The notes below the pieces were generated by a model. That model made no database searches. It worked only from the letters and a program-made list of their open reading frames with translations, and was not told the DNA's origin. A DNA stretch of 24,633 nt, taken from contig JBHGWS010000137.1 in assembly GCA_041936745.1 (NCBI GenBank), forward strand, positions 1 through 24,633. Reading direction: 5' to 3'. This stretch comes from Darwinibacter acetoxidans_A. GTDB taxonomy: Bacteria; Bacillota; Limnochordia; Darwinibacteriales; Darwinibacteriaceae. How positions within the stretch are numbered: the stretch's first letter is position 1; every line of letters begins with the position of its first letter. The translations under genes were made by a program, and so were the position numbers. Shown here one piece after another: positions 14,772 to 22,430 of the stretch.

Positions 14772-15344
14772 GTGAAAGTGATTGTAGGTCTTGGCAATCC
14801 GGGCCTTAAATACGCCCGCACGCGGCATAATTTAGGCTTTTGGGTGGTTGATGAATTAAGCCGCCGCTTTGGGATACCGCTGCAGGCGGTTAAATTTGGC
14901 GCTAAATTAGGTCAGGGCTTAGCGGAGGGGCAAAAAATAATGCTGGTTAAACCCCAGGCTTTTATGAACCGCAGCGGCGAGGCGGTGGGCCGTTTAGTAA
15001 ATTTTTACCGCCTGGAGTTAAGTTCGCTTTTGGTGATCTACGATGATTTAGATCTTGCCCCCGGCAGAATCCGGCTGAAAGGATCAGGCAGTGCCGGCGG
15101 GCATCGGGGCGTGGAGAATATTATTCGCCATTTAAAATCGCCCCATTTCCCCCGGCTGCGGCTGGGGATCGGCCAACCGCCGCCGGAAATTACCGCTGCC
15201 GCCTATGTATTGCAGGGTTTGGAGGCGGATGAACTTAAAATATTAAAGGAAGCCTGCCTGCGAGCCGCCGATGCTGTTTCGCTCTGGCTGAAAGAAGGGC
15301 TGATTGCTGTTATGAATCAATACAACCGGAAGCAGACTAAATAA
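14772..15344 (+). CDS. pth: Peptidyl-tRNA hydrolase
   Basis: Pth frees tRNA from prematurely dropped peptidyl-tRNA. The 190 residues are typical for bacterial Pth. Key parts are GLGNPGLKYARTRHNLGF, with the substrate Asn at residue 9 and the catalytic His at 19, then MNRSGEAVG with its conserved Asn, then VIYDDLDLAPGRIRLK with the Asp that activates His, and GSGSAGGHRGVENI. GTG at 14772 has AGGAGG eight bases upstream. The gene lies between the ctc terminator and mfd, as in B. subtilis. No promoter of its own is evident, so read-through of the ctc terminator is a plausible source of its message. Confidence 0.97.
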   Translation: MKVIVGLGNPGLKYARTRHNLGFWVVDELSRRFGIPLQAVKFGAKLGQGLAEGQKIMLVKPQAFMNRSGEAVGRLVNFYRLELSSLLVIYDDLDLAPGRIRLKGSGSAGGHRGVENIIRHLKSPHFPRLRLGIGQPPPEITAAAYVLQGLEADELKILKEACLRAADAVSLWLKEGLIAVMNQYNRKQTK

Positions 15345-15385
15345 CATAATGTTTGCTGCAGCGTTGTCCTTAAGGGAAAGGGGAA

Positions 15386-18300
15386 GTGAATTTGTCTCTA
15401 CAAGGCCTGGTAAACCTGCTGCGCCAAAGCAGGGAGTTTGCCAGTGTAGGTCAAAAAATCGCAACAAAACGGGGCCATCTGGTGGCGGGGCTTTCCGGCG
15501 GGCAGCGCTCCGTTTTTCTGGCCACAATCTATGATCCTAGGCGGGTGATGTTGATTGTCACCCCCGGTTTGAGCCAGGGGGAGAAATTGGCTCAGGATTT
15601 GGCATCTTTACTGCCCGGCAGGACGGTGCTTTTTTGGGAAGGCAACGAGCTGATGCCCTACGAGGAGGCCCTGCCCGCTTTAGATCTGAGGGCGCAGAGG
15701 CTGGAAGTGCTGCAGCGCTCCCGCCAAGCGGGCACGGTAATTATTGCTCCCATCCAAGGCCTGCTGGAGGGATTAACAGCCCCCGACCGCTTTTTAAAGT
15801 CGCAATTTTCAATTAATTGGAGTTCCCGCTTTGAGCCAAGTGAGCTGGCGGAGCGGTTGGTCGGCTTAGGTTATGAGCGGAGGCCGCAGGTGGAAGGCTT
15901 CGGCCAATTTGCCATTAGGGGCGGCATTGTTGATATTGCCCCCTTTCAGGCAGATAATCCCGTTCGGATCGAGCTGTTTGGCGATGAAGTGGATTCCCTG
16001 CGTAAATTTGATTTCGCAACGCAAAAATCGATTGAAAACATTAAAGAAGTTACGGTGGGCCCGGCCCGGGAAACCGTGTATACGCGGGAGGAAGCGGCCG
16101 CTTTACAAGAAGAACTGTGGCGGCGGGCCAAAAAGCAAAATCAGCGCCTGCACGGGTTAGGTCTGGCCCAGGAAGCAGATGACCTGTTAAGCCAAATCGC
16201 ACGGCATCTGGAGTTTTTGGCGGAACACAGCTACTTTGCGGGTATTGATCAATACAAGGCTGTTTTAGGTGAAGTGGCGGCTCTGCCGGATTACCTGCCC
16301 GCGGATGCCCTAGTTGTCCTCGATGAACCGCTGCGCTTGAAAGAAGCGGCAGACAATTTATCTTTAGAAATTGCTGAAAACTTAAGCCAGCTTTTGGAAA
16401 AGGGTAAGATACTGCCCGAGGTGCGGAGCTTGTATTGGGATTGGAATAAGCTGTGGGCCAAATTTAAAACTTTCCCCACGGTTTACCTTTCCGTCCTGGG
16501 CAAGCGCATCGCGGGCATGGATGAAGTACAAACGACCACATCTTTAGGCTTAAGGGCACCGGAACACTTTAGCGGCCGCCTGGAAAAAATGCTGAGCGGC
16601 ATCAAGAAATGGCGGCAGGAGCACTACCGAATTTTAATTCTCACCTCTACATTTGAGCGGGGCCAGCGCATTATTGAGCTTTTGCGCGCAGAAGAGATAC
16701 CGTGTACCTATACGGAAGACGTGGACGGAAAATTAAAGGCGGGCAACTGTATTGTGGCACCCGGTGATCTGCAGACAGGCTTCGAATTTTCCCAAAACAA
16801 GCTGGTGGTTTTAACAGAACTGGAACTATTCGGCCGAAAACGCCCTAAAGCGAGAGTTTCCAAGGTGGAAGAGGGCCTTAAGATCGCGCCGCACGAGTTG
16901 AAAGAGGGCGATTATGTCGTCCATCTCAACCACGGCATCGGCCAGTATTTGGGCATAGAAGCACTGCAGGTACAAGGGCGCACCAAAGACTATCTCCATA
17001 TCCGCTACGCGGGCAAAGACCGCTTGTACGTGCCCACAGATCAATTGCACCTCCTGCAGCGTTATGTCGGCTTGGAAGATACAGCTCCCCGCCTATCGCG
17101 CCTGGGCGGCGGTGAGTGGGCGCGGGTCAAAAAACGGGCCAAAGAATCTGTGCAGGAAATGGCCGCGGGCCTTTTGAAATTATATGCGGAAAGAGAGGCC
17201 ATCAAAGGCTTTGCCCACCCGCCCGATACGCCTTGGCAGCGGGACTTTGAAAGTGCCTTTCCCTACCGGGAAACTCCCGATCAGCTGGAGGCCATCGCGG
17301 CGGTTAAAAAAGATATGGAAAAGCCAAGGCCCATGGACCGCCTGCTCTGCGGCGATGTGGGCTACGGTAAGACTGAAGTAGCCATCAGGGCGGCTTTTAA
17401 AGCCGTTTCTAACGGCAAACAAGTGGGTGTCTTAGTACCCACCACCATTTTGGCTCAGCAGCACCACCGCACCTTTTTAGAGCGCTTTGAAGGCTACCCC
17501 ATGAAGATCGAAGCCCTCAGCCGTTTTCAATCACCGGGGGAGATTAATAAAACGCTGGAGGGTGTGCGCAAAGGCCTCGTGGATATAGTTATCGGTACGC
17601 ACCGCCTCTTATCACGAGACGTGCAGTTTAAAGATCTGGGCTTAGTTGTGGTGGACGAAGAGCAGCGCTTTGGGGTAGCGCAAAAAGAGCGTTTGAAGGA
17701 AATCAGCAAAGATGTGGATGTCTTAACGCTTTCAGCCACTCCCATACCGCGCACTTTGCATATGGCCATGGTCGGCGTGCGGGATATGAGCCTGATTGAA
17801 ACACCGCCGGAAGACCGCTACCCCATCAGGACGTACGTTTTAGAATACGACGAGCGGACGGTCAGGCAGGCTATTTTAAGGGAGCTGGCCAGGCAGGGCC
17901 AAGTTTATTTTGTCCACAACCGCATTCAATCGATCGATTATGTTTACAGCGAACTGCAAAAGCTGGTGCCGGAAGCAAGGATTGCCGTTGCCCACGGCCG
18001 GATGGACGAAGCTGTTTTGGAGCGGGTCATGCTTGATTTCTACCGGGGTGAATACGATGTTTTACTCTGCACGACCATTATTGAAACGGGCATGGATATC
18101 GGCAATGTCAATACCTTAATTATCGATAACGCGGATTATTTAGGCCTTGCCCAGCTTTACCAATTAAGAGGCCGCGTGGGGCGCACCAACCGCGTTGCTT
18201 ACGCCTACTTCACCTACCGCAAAGACCGGATTTTAAGCGAAGATGCGGAAAAGCGCCTGACGGCGATTAAAGAGTTTACGGAACTGGGCTCGGGCATTAA

Positions 18301-18895
18301 AATTGCCATGCGCGATCTGGAAATTCGCGGGGCCGGTAATCTCTTAGGCCCCGAACAACACGGCTTTATAACCTCTGTTGGTTTTGAGCTCTACTGCAGG
18401 CTCTTGGAAGAATCGATCGAAGAATTAAAAGGAGAAAGCAAAGCGGCGCCGCCGGAGCCCGTCTTAGAGCTGGCTGTCAATGCTTATATCAGTGACAGTT
18501 ATGTGGCGGATCCGGCCCAGAAAGTGGAATTATATCAAAAGATCATCGCCTTAAGCAGTTTAGAAGAATGTGATGAATTGGAAGAAGAAATCCAAGATCG
18601 TTTCGGCGATCTGCCCGAGCCTGTGCGGAATTTAGTGCAGGTGGCGCGGATTAAGGTTCTGGCCCGCTTTTTGGGCGTGGCGGCCATCACTGCCCAAGAC
18701 GGCAGGTTTGTCCTCCGTTTCTTGGAAGGCTTAGATCTGGGCAAGCGCGTCAATTCCGGCCTGAAGCGCCTTTTTGCGAACAAAGTTGCCTTTAGGCGGG
18801 GCCGTACCGCCCGCCTGATGGTGCAAAAAGACCCCCAGGATCAGTTGGCTTTGGCTTTTCTAGCTGAGGTGTTAGTTGCTCTCCATAATGAATAA
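15386..18895 (+). CDS. mfd: Transcription-repair coupling factor Mfd
   Basis: Mfd is a DNA translocase that pushes stalled RNA polymerase off DNA and recruits UvrA to the lesion. At 1169 residues it is full length (B. subtilis 1177). The N-terminal third is the UvrB-like module. A CarD/RID-type polymerase-binding domain begins near residue 504 (EGDYVVHLNHGIGQYLGIEAL). The RecG-like motor follows: Walker A GDVGYGKT (656-663), DEEQ (757-760), LSATPIPRTLHMAM, and the motif V-VI region with TTIIETGMDI and QLRGRVGRTNR. The C-terminal TRCF domain comes last. The start is GTG 15386 or TTG 15392; AAGGGAAAGGGG upstream could serve either. Its last codons overlap a probable forespore promoter for spoVT. 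Confidence 0.97.
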   Translation: MNLSLQGLVNLLRQSREFASVGQKIATKRGHLVAGLSGGQRSVFLATIYDPRRVMLIVTPGLSQGEKLAQDLASLLPGRTVLFWEGNELMPYEEALPALDLRAQRLEVLQRSRQAGTVIIAPIQGLLEGLTAPDRFLKSQFSINWSSRFEPSELAERLVGLGYERRPQVEGFGQFAIRGGIVDIAPFQADNPVRIELFGDEVDSLRKFDFATQKSIENIKEVTVGPARETVYTREEAAALQEELWRRAKKQNQRLHGLGLAQEADDLLSQIARHLEFLAEHSYFAGIDQYKAVLGEVAALPDYLPADALVVLDEPLRLKEAADNLSLEIAENLSQLLEKGKILPEVRSLYWDWNKLWAKFKTFPTVYLSVLGKRIAGMDEVQTTTSLGLRAPEHFSGRLEKMLSGIKKWRQEHYRILILTSTFERGQRIIELLRAEEIPCTYTEDVDGKLKAGNCIVAPGDLQTGFEFSQNKLVVLTELELFGRKRPKARVSKVEEGLKIAPHELKEGDYVVHLNHGIGQYLGIEALQVQGRTKDYLHIRYAGKDRLYVPTDQLHLLQRYVGLEDTAPRLSRLGGGEWARVKKRAKESVQEMAAGLLKLYAEREAIKGFAHPPDTPWQRDFESAFPYRETPDQLEAIAAVKKDMEKPRPMDRLLCGDVGYGKTEVAIRAAFKAVSNGKQVGVLVPTTILAQQHHRTFLERFEGYPMKIEALSRFQSPGEINKTLEGVRKGLVDIVIGTHRLLSRDVQFKDLGLVVVDEEQRFGVAQKERLKEISKDVDVLTLSATPIPRTLHMAMVGVRDMSLIETPPEDRYPIRTYVLEYDERTVRQAILRELARQGQVYFVHNRIQSIDYVYSELQKLVPEARIAVAHGRMDEAVLERVMLDFYRGEYDVLLCTTIIETGMDIGNVNTLIIDNADYLGLAQLYQLRGRVGRTNRVAYAYFTYRKDRILSEDAEKRLTAIKEFTELGSGIKIAMRDLEIRGAGNLLGPEQHGFITSVGFELYCRLLEESIEELKGESKAAPPEPVLELAVNAYISDSYVADPAQKVELYQKIIALSSLEECDELEEEIQDRFGDLPEPVRNLVQVARIKVLARFLGVAAITAQDGRFVLRFLEGLDLGKRVNSGLKRLFANKVAFRRGRTARLMVQKDPQDQLALAFLAEVLVALHNE

Positions 18896-18919
18896 AAGTG
18901 GTAAACGGAGCTTATACTA
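18889..18919 (+). promoter_or_regulatory. Probable sigma-G promoter of spoVT
   Basis: TGAATA at 18889-18894, an 18-base spacer and TATACTA at 18913-18919. The known sigma-G consensus is close to TGAATA and CATACTA with 17-18 bases between them, so there is one mismatch. B. subtilis spoVT is transcribed by sigma-G. The -35 box lies on the mfd stop codon. Confidence 0.7.
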
Positions 18920-18952
18920 AATTCAAGCCAACTTCAGAGGAGGGGTGTGACG

Positions 18953-19486
18953 TTGAAGGCAACCGGCATTGTACGACGTATTGATGATCTTGGTCGAGTG
19001 GTCATTCCCAAAGAAATTCGGCGAACCCTGCGTATTCGCGAGGGCGACCCCTTGGAGATATTTGTAGATCGAGATGGCGAGGTAATTTTGAAAAAATACT
19101 CACCCATTGGCGAGTTAGGGGATTTCGCGCAAGAATATTCGGATTCCTTATTCGAATCTACCGGCCATGTTGCTATTATTACAGACAGGGATGCCGTTGT
19201 GGCAGTTTCCGGCGCTTCTAAAAAACAGTGGGTGGATAAAGATGTTGTCGCCGTAGTGGAGGAGTCGATGGAATCGCGGCGCAGCATGACTTTGAAAGCG
19301 GGTGAATACCCGGAGGATGAACAGTGGGATTTCGCCATGCAGGTAATAGCACCCATAATTTCCGAGGGTGATCCTATAGGCAGCGTCATTTTAGGCACGA
19401 ACGAGCCCAATCTCACTTTAGGCGAATTAGAATTGAAACTATGCGAGACTGCTGCGGGTTTTTTAGCCAAACAAATGGAACAATAA
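18953..19486 (+). CDS. spoVT: Stage V sporulation protein T
   Basis: SpoVT is a forespore transcription regulator that tunes sigma-G genes. The 177 residues match B. subtilis (178). The N-terminal AbrB-type swapped-hairpin DNA-binding domain reads MKATGIVRRIDDLGRVVIP, then EIRRTLRIREGDPLEIFVD (1-50). A GAF-like domain (about 56-177) follows, including SGASKKQWVDKDVV and a C-terminal helix, CETAAGFLAKQMEQ. TTG at 18953 is chosen because it gives the family's MKATGIVRRID start and lies nine bases after GAGGAGG; the GTG at 18947 is too close to that site. The predicted sigma-G promoter upstream agrees with the known regulation. No clear terminator separates it from the next gene, which has its own sigma-E-like promoter. 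Confidence 0.96.
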   Translation: MKATGIVRRIDDLGRVVIPKEIRRTLRIREGDPLEIFVDRDGEVILKKYSPIGELGDFAQEYSDSLFESTGHVAIITDRDAVVAVSGASKKQWVDKDVVAVVEESMESRRSMTLKAGEYPEDEQWDFAMQVIAPIISEGDPIGSVILGTNEPNLTLGELELKLCETAAGFLAKQMEQ

Positions 19487-19516
19487 ATAACTGCTTAAAA
19501 GTTAGGGGACTCCGAG

Positions 19517-19545
19517 TCATATAGTCAACTTTCCCGGCGTACACT
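19517..19545 (+). promoter_or_regulatory. Probable sigma-E promoter of the spoVB-like gene
   Basis: TCATATA at 19517-19523 (six of seven against the KMATATT consensus), a 14-base spacer, and CGTACACT at 19538-19545 (seven of eight against CATACAMT). Spacing and both boxes fit sigma-E, the early mother-cell factor that also drives spoVB in B. subtilis. Confidence 0.65.
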
Positions 19546-19567
19546 GAAGTACGGAAGGGAGTCGGCT

Positions 19568-21160
19568 ATGGCTAAGGAGTCTTTTTTACGGGGAGCGGTA
19601 ATTTTGGCCGCGGCCAGTTTATTCAACCGCTTAATCGGCATTATCTATATGGTGATTTTACCCCGGATTATCCACGATGAAGGAATGGGCTTGTACCAAT
19701 TGGTCAAGCCCTTACATTATTTTGCCGCCGTTTTAGCTATCTGCGGCCTGCCTTTGGCCATTGCCAAGCTGGTAGCGGAAAATGCGGCGCAGGGGTCTTT
19801 AGAGGGCATCAGGCGGGTTTTCCGGCGGGGTTTGGCCCTTATGATCTTAACCGGTTCTTCAGTGGCTTTAGTGTTAATCTTCGGTGCGCGCCATTTAGCC
19901 GCCGCCTTCGTTCACGACACTGCCGTTGAGCCCCTGATAGCCATTCTGGGGCCCGCTTGTTTCTTTCTGGCCTTAAGTGCCGCCTTCCGGGGATTTTTCC
20001 AAGGGCTGCAGCAGATGGCCCCCAGTGCCATCTCTCAGGTGGCAGATCAGATCGTCAGAATCGGGGCAACGCTCTTTTTTGTGTTCAAGCTGCGCCCTTT
20101 GGGCATTGAAAAAGCCGTGGCCGGTATCGGCTGGGGGTTTGTCTGCGGTGAATTCACCGGTTGGCTGGTCCTGGCCGCTTACTATGTTACCAAAAAGAAT
20201 GTACTTTTAGCCGAAGTTGGCCCGCCGAAAACAAGACGGCCGCCGGCGGGCGGATTAACTAAGCGCCTAATCTCTTTGGCCCTGCCGGCGGTAACCGCAA
20301 CAGTGTTGTGGCCCGTCATGCAGTTGGCAGATAGCCTGCTGATCCCCGTGCGCATGCGGGCAGCGGGCTTTGCCGCCGATGCGATCAGGGAAGGTTTGGG
20401 CCATTTTGGCATGGCTTTGCTTTTATCCCAGCTGCCCAACATCATAACCGTTGCTTTGGCCACCAGTTTAGTGCCGGCCATTTCCGAAGCTTGGGCCTTA
20501 GGCAAAAGGAAGCTTTTAGCCCACCGGGCGGAAGAAGCCTTACGCGTTGCTTTAGTCTTTGGCATGCCTGCCTTCGCCTTTTTATATATTTTAGCCGAGC
20601 CGATTTCTCAAATACTTTTCAGCTACCCGCAAGTAGGGGCACCTTTAAGGATTTTGGCTTTAGGCACGGTGACTTTGGGATTGATCCAATCCACCACAGG
20701 CATCTTGCATGGTTTAGGTGCTATGTTGATTCCCGTGCGGAATCTCTTTTGCGGCGTGTTAGTAAAATTTGCTTTAAACTACCTGCTTGTGGCGGAACCT
20801 TCCCTCGGTATTTTAGGCGCGGCCTTAAGCACCACCGTCTGCTGGGCTTTGGTGGCCGTTTTAAATTTATATGCGGTGTTTCGCCGGGTGGGCGTTGTCA
20901 TCCACCTGCGCAACAGTGTCATCAAACCTTTTCTAGGGACTTTGGCGGCAGGCCTCACCGCCCATTATTTACAAGGTGCTTTGAGTAAAATCATTTCCGA
21001 AGCGCCGGCAGCCCTGCTTTCCCTGGCGGCGGGGCTCAGCCTTTATTTTCTCCTCTTGGTCAGGTGGGGCACAATAAAAGAAACGGATTTGGCTTTACTG
21101 CCCATAGTGGGAAAGCCCTTAGCCCGCGCCCTTCACGCCTGGGGCCTCTTTGCCAGGTAA
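19568..21160 (+). CDS. spoVB: SpoVB/YabM-like polysaccharide flippase (MOP superfamily)
   Basis: This 530-residue integral membrane protein has about 14 hydrophobic helices and the polysaccharide-synthesis flippase pattern. Helix 1 reads RGAVILAAASLFNRLIGIIY, followed by EGMGLYQLVKP; FRGFFQGLQQMAPSAISQVA lies in the middle, and GILGAALSTTVCWALVAVLN lies later. SpoVB in B. subtilis is needed for spore cortex peptidoglycan and is thought to move lipid-linked precursors across the outer forespore membrane. At this place in B. subtilis the gene is yabM, a paralogue, so spoVB names the family more than a proven orthologue. ATG at 19568 has AAGGGAG six bases before it. A sigma-E-like promoter upstream favours a mother-cell role. 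Its last 28 bases overlap the 3' end of mazG on the other strand. Confidence 0.88.
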   Translation: MAKESFLRGAVILAAASLFNRLIGIIYMVILPRIIHDEGMGLYQLVKPLHYFAAVLAICGLPLAIAKLVAENAAQGSLEGIRRVFRRGLALMILTGSSVALVLIFGARHLAAAFVHDTAVEPLIAILGPACFFLALSAAFRGFFQGLQQMAPSAISQVADQIVRIGATLFFVFKLRPLGIEKAVAGIGWGFVCGEFTGWLVLAAYYVTKKNVLLAEVGPPKTRRPPAGGLTKRLISLALPAVTATVLWPVMQLADSLLIPVRMRAAGFAADAIREGLGHFGMALLLSQLPNIITVALATSLVPAISEAWALGKRKLLAHRAEEALRVALVFGMPAFAFLYILAEPISQILFSYPQVGAPLRILALGTVTLGLIQSTTGILHGLGAMLIPVRNLFCGVLVKFALNYLLVAEPSLGILGAALSTTVCWALVAVLNLYAVFRRVGVVIHLRNSVIKPFLGTLAAGLTAHYLQGALSKIISEAPAALLSLAAGLSLYFLLLVRWGTIKETDLALLPIVGKPLARALHAWGLFAR

Positions 21161-21921
21161 GACTTGGCCTCTTCCCAGAACTCGTCCATTTCCGCCAAGG
21201 TCATGTTTTCTAAAGACAGGTTCTTTTTCTGCAGGCGCTTTTCCAAGAACTGAAAGCGTCTGATGAATTTGGCGGTTGCTTCCTCCAGTATTAATTCAGG
21301 CGGCAGGTCGTTAAACCGGGCCACATTTACTGCTGCAAAGAACAAATCGCCCAATTCCTCTCTGAATTTGAGCTTGTCCCCTTGGGCAAAAGCCTCTTTT
21401 ACCTCGTCCAACTCTTCCTGCAGTTTGTCTAAGACATCTGTTGCCTTTTCCCAGTCAAAGCCAACATTGGCCGCTTTCTTCTGGATCTTATCAGCGCGCA
21501 TCAAGGCGGGAAAAACCTTGGGGACCCCATCCAAAACGGATTTCCTTGCTTCGCCCTTTTTCTCTTTTTTCTTGATTTCTTCCCAGTGTACTGCAACTTC
21601 TGCCGGTGTGGCCGCCTCTTCGGCGGCAAAGACGTGCGGGTGCCTGCGGATCATTTTTTTACTGAGGTTTTCAATGACGTCGTCGATTGTAAACTCACCG
21701 GCTTCTTTGGCGATCTGCGCATGCAGAAGTACCTGAAGCAGGACGTCCCCTAATTCATCTAAGATACTGCCGGGCTCTTTATTATCAATTGCTTCCAACA
21801 GTTCATAGGCTTCTTCTAAAAGGTACGGTTTTAAGCTTTCGTGTGTCTGCTGGCGATCCCAAGGGCAGCCCCGGGGAGAGCGCAGCTTTTCTATGATCTC
21901 AACTAAGTTTTGCCACTTCAT
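21133..21921 (-). CDS. mazG: Nucleoside triphosphate pyrophosphohydrolase MazG
   Basis: MazG hydrolyses NTPs and dNTPs to monophosphates and helps remove aberrant nucleotides. The 262 residues match the E. coli protein (263) and carry two MazG modules with intact acidic metal sites. The first has CPWDRQQTHESLKPYLLEE, EEAYELLEAID and ELGDVLLQVLLHAQ; the second has LQEELDEVKEAF and EELGDLFFAAVNVAR. B. subtilis YabN, the usual gene at this locus, is about 490 residues with an N-terminal tetrapyrrole-methylase domain, which is lacking here. ATG at 21921 (reading left) has GGAAAGGA eight bases before; an upstream TTG at 21942 is less likely. It lies downstream of hup on the minus strand, past a hairpin, and its stop overlaps the spoVB-like gene's stop in convergent order. 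Confidence 0.95.
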   Translation of the reverse strand: MKWQNLVEIIEKLRSPRGCPWDRQQTHESLKPYLLEEAYELLEAIDNKEPGSILDELGDVLLQVLLHAQIAKEAGEFTIDDVIENLSKKMIRRHPHVFAAEEAATPAEVAVHWEEIKKKEKKGEARKSVLDGVPKVFPALMRADKIQKKAANVGFDWEKATDVLDKLQEELDEVKEAFAQGDKLKFREELGDLFFAAVNVARFNDLPPELILEEATAKFIRRFQFLEKRLQKKNLSLENMTLAEMDEFWEEAKSYLAKRPQA

Positions 21922-21940
21922 CTGCAAATTCCTTTCCTGC

Positions 21941-21968
21941 AAAGTGAAAGCCCCCTTGCAAGGGGGCT
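21941..21968 (-). terminator. Hairpin between hup and mazG, probable terminator or attenuator of hup
   Basis: AGCCCCCTTGCAAGGGGGCT (21949-21968) is a perfect 20-base palindrome, followed on the minus strand by TTTCACTTT. The stem is strong but the T tract is broken, so partial read-through into mazG is likely. Confidence 0.7.
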
Positions 21969-21977
21969 GAACACTTC

Positions 21978-22256
21978 TTATTTAGGAGCAACTGCTTCCC
22001 TCAAGGATTTGCCAGGTCTAAAGGCGGGGACTTTTGTTGCGGGGATCAGAATTGGCTCTTTTGTCGCGGGGTTAACCCCTTTGCGTTCTTTCCGGTCTCT
22101 GACTTCAAACGTGCCAAATCCTACAATCGTTACTTTTTCTTCGCGGGATAGAGCTTCCGAAATAGTTGCAAAAACGGCTTCAACTGCCTCGCCCGCTGCC
22201 TTTTTTGTCATATCGGATTTTTTGGCTACGCCGGCGATCAACTCTGCTTTATTCAC
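21978..22256 (-). CDS. hup: HU-family DNA-binding protein
   Basis: HU is the main bacterial nucleoid protein, a dimer that bends DNA. The 92 residues cover the whole family pattern: MNKAELIAGVAKKSDMTKK at the start, VGFGTFEVRDRKERKGVNPA with the conserved glycine and aromatic core, and the beta-arm tip NPATKEPILIPATKVPAF, then RPGKSLREAV. The start is GTG at 22256 (reading left) with a near-perfect AAAGGAGGT six bases upstream; an ATG four bases earlier is out of frame and stops at once. I found no convincing sigma-A promoter in the 174 bases shared with the divergent spoIID-like gene. In most Firmicutes hup lies on the same strand as yabP, yabQ and divIC; here it faces away. Confidence 0.97.
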   Translation of the reverse strand: MNKAELIAGVAKKSDMTKKAAGEAVEAVFATISEALSREEKVTIVGFGTFEVRDRKERKGVNPATKEPILIPATKVPAFRPGKSLREAVAPK

Positions 22257-22327
22257 ACATAGACCTCCTTTAAAGGTGGAAATATACGTTATTTATTCTA
22301 GGATGTTTTGGGGATTCCTGCCGCAGT

Positions 22328-22360
22328 GGTAATATTTTCCCCATAAACAAAGATATTACC
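22328..22360. repeat. Inverted repeat in the hup / spoIID-like divergent region
   Basis: GGTAATAT (22328-22335) and ATATTACC (22353-22360) are perfect inverted copies separated by 17 bases. The two half-site centres are 25 bases apart. It could be an operator or part of a promoter. No T tract follows on either side, so it is unlikely to be a terminator. Confidence 0.6.
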
Positions 22361-22430
22361 CATGTTTTCACGTTTTTTGCCCCGAATTTTGGTGAGACTA
22401 AGTTTAGAAGAATCTCAAGGGAGGACGACA

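Noticed and set aside
18934..19470. A 178-codon open frame on the minus strand opposite spoVT
   Set aside because: It mirrors spoVT almost fully, is rich in Ser, Arg and Thr as antisense frames often are, has no ribosome binding site that I can see, and resembles no family.
22260..22430. Sigma-A or sigma-E promoters for hup or the spoIID-like gene
   Set aside because: Several AT-rich hexamers occur (TATATT, TAATAT, CATAAACA), but none has a matching partner at proper spacing, so no promoter is called.
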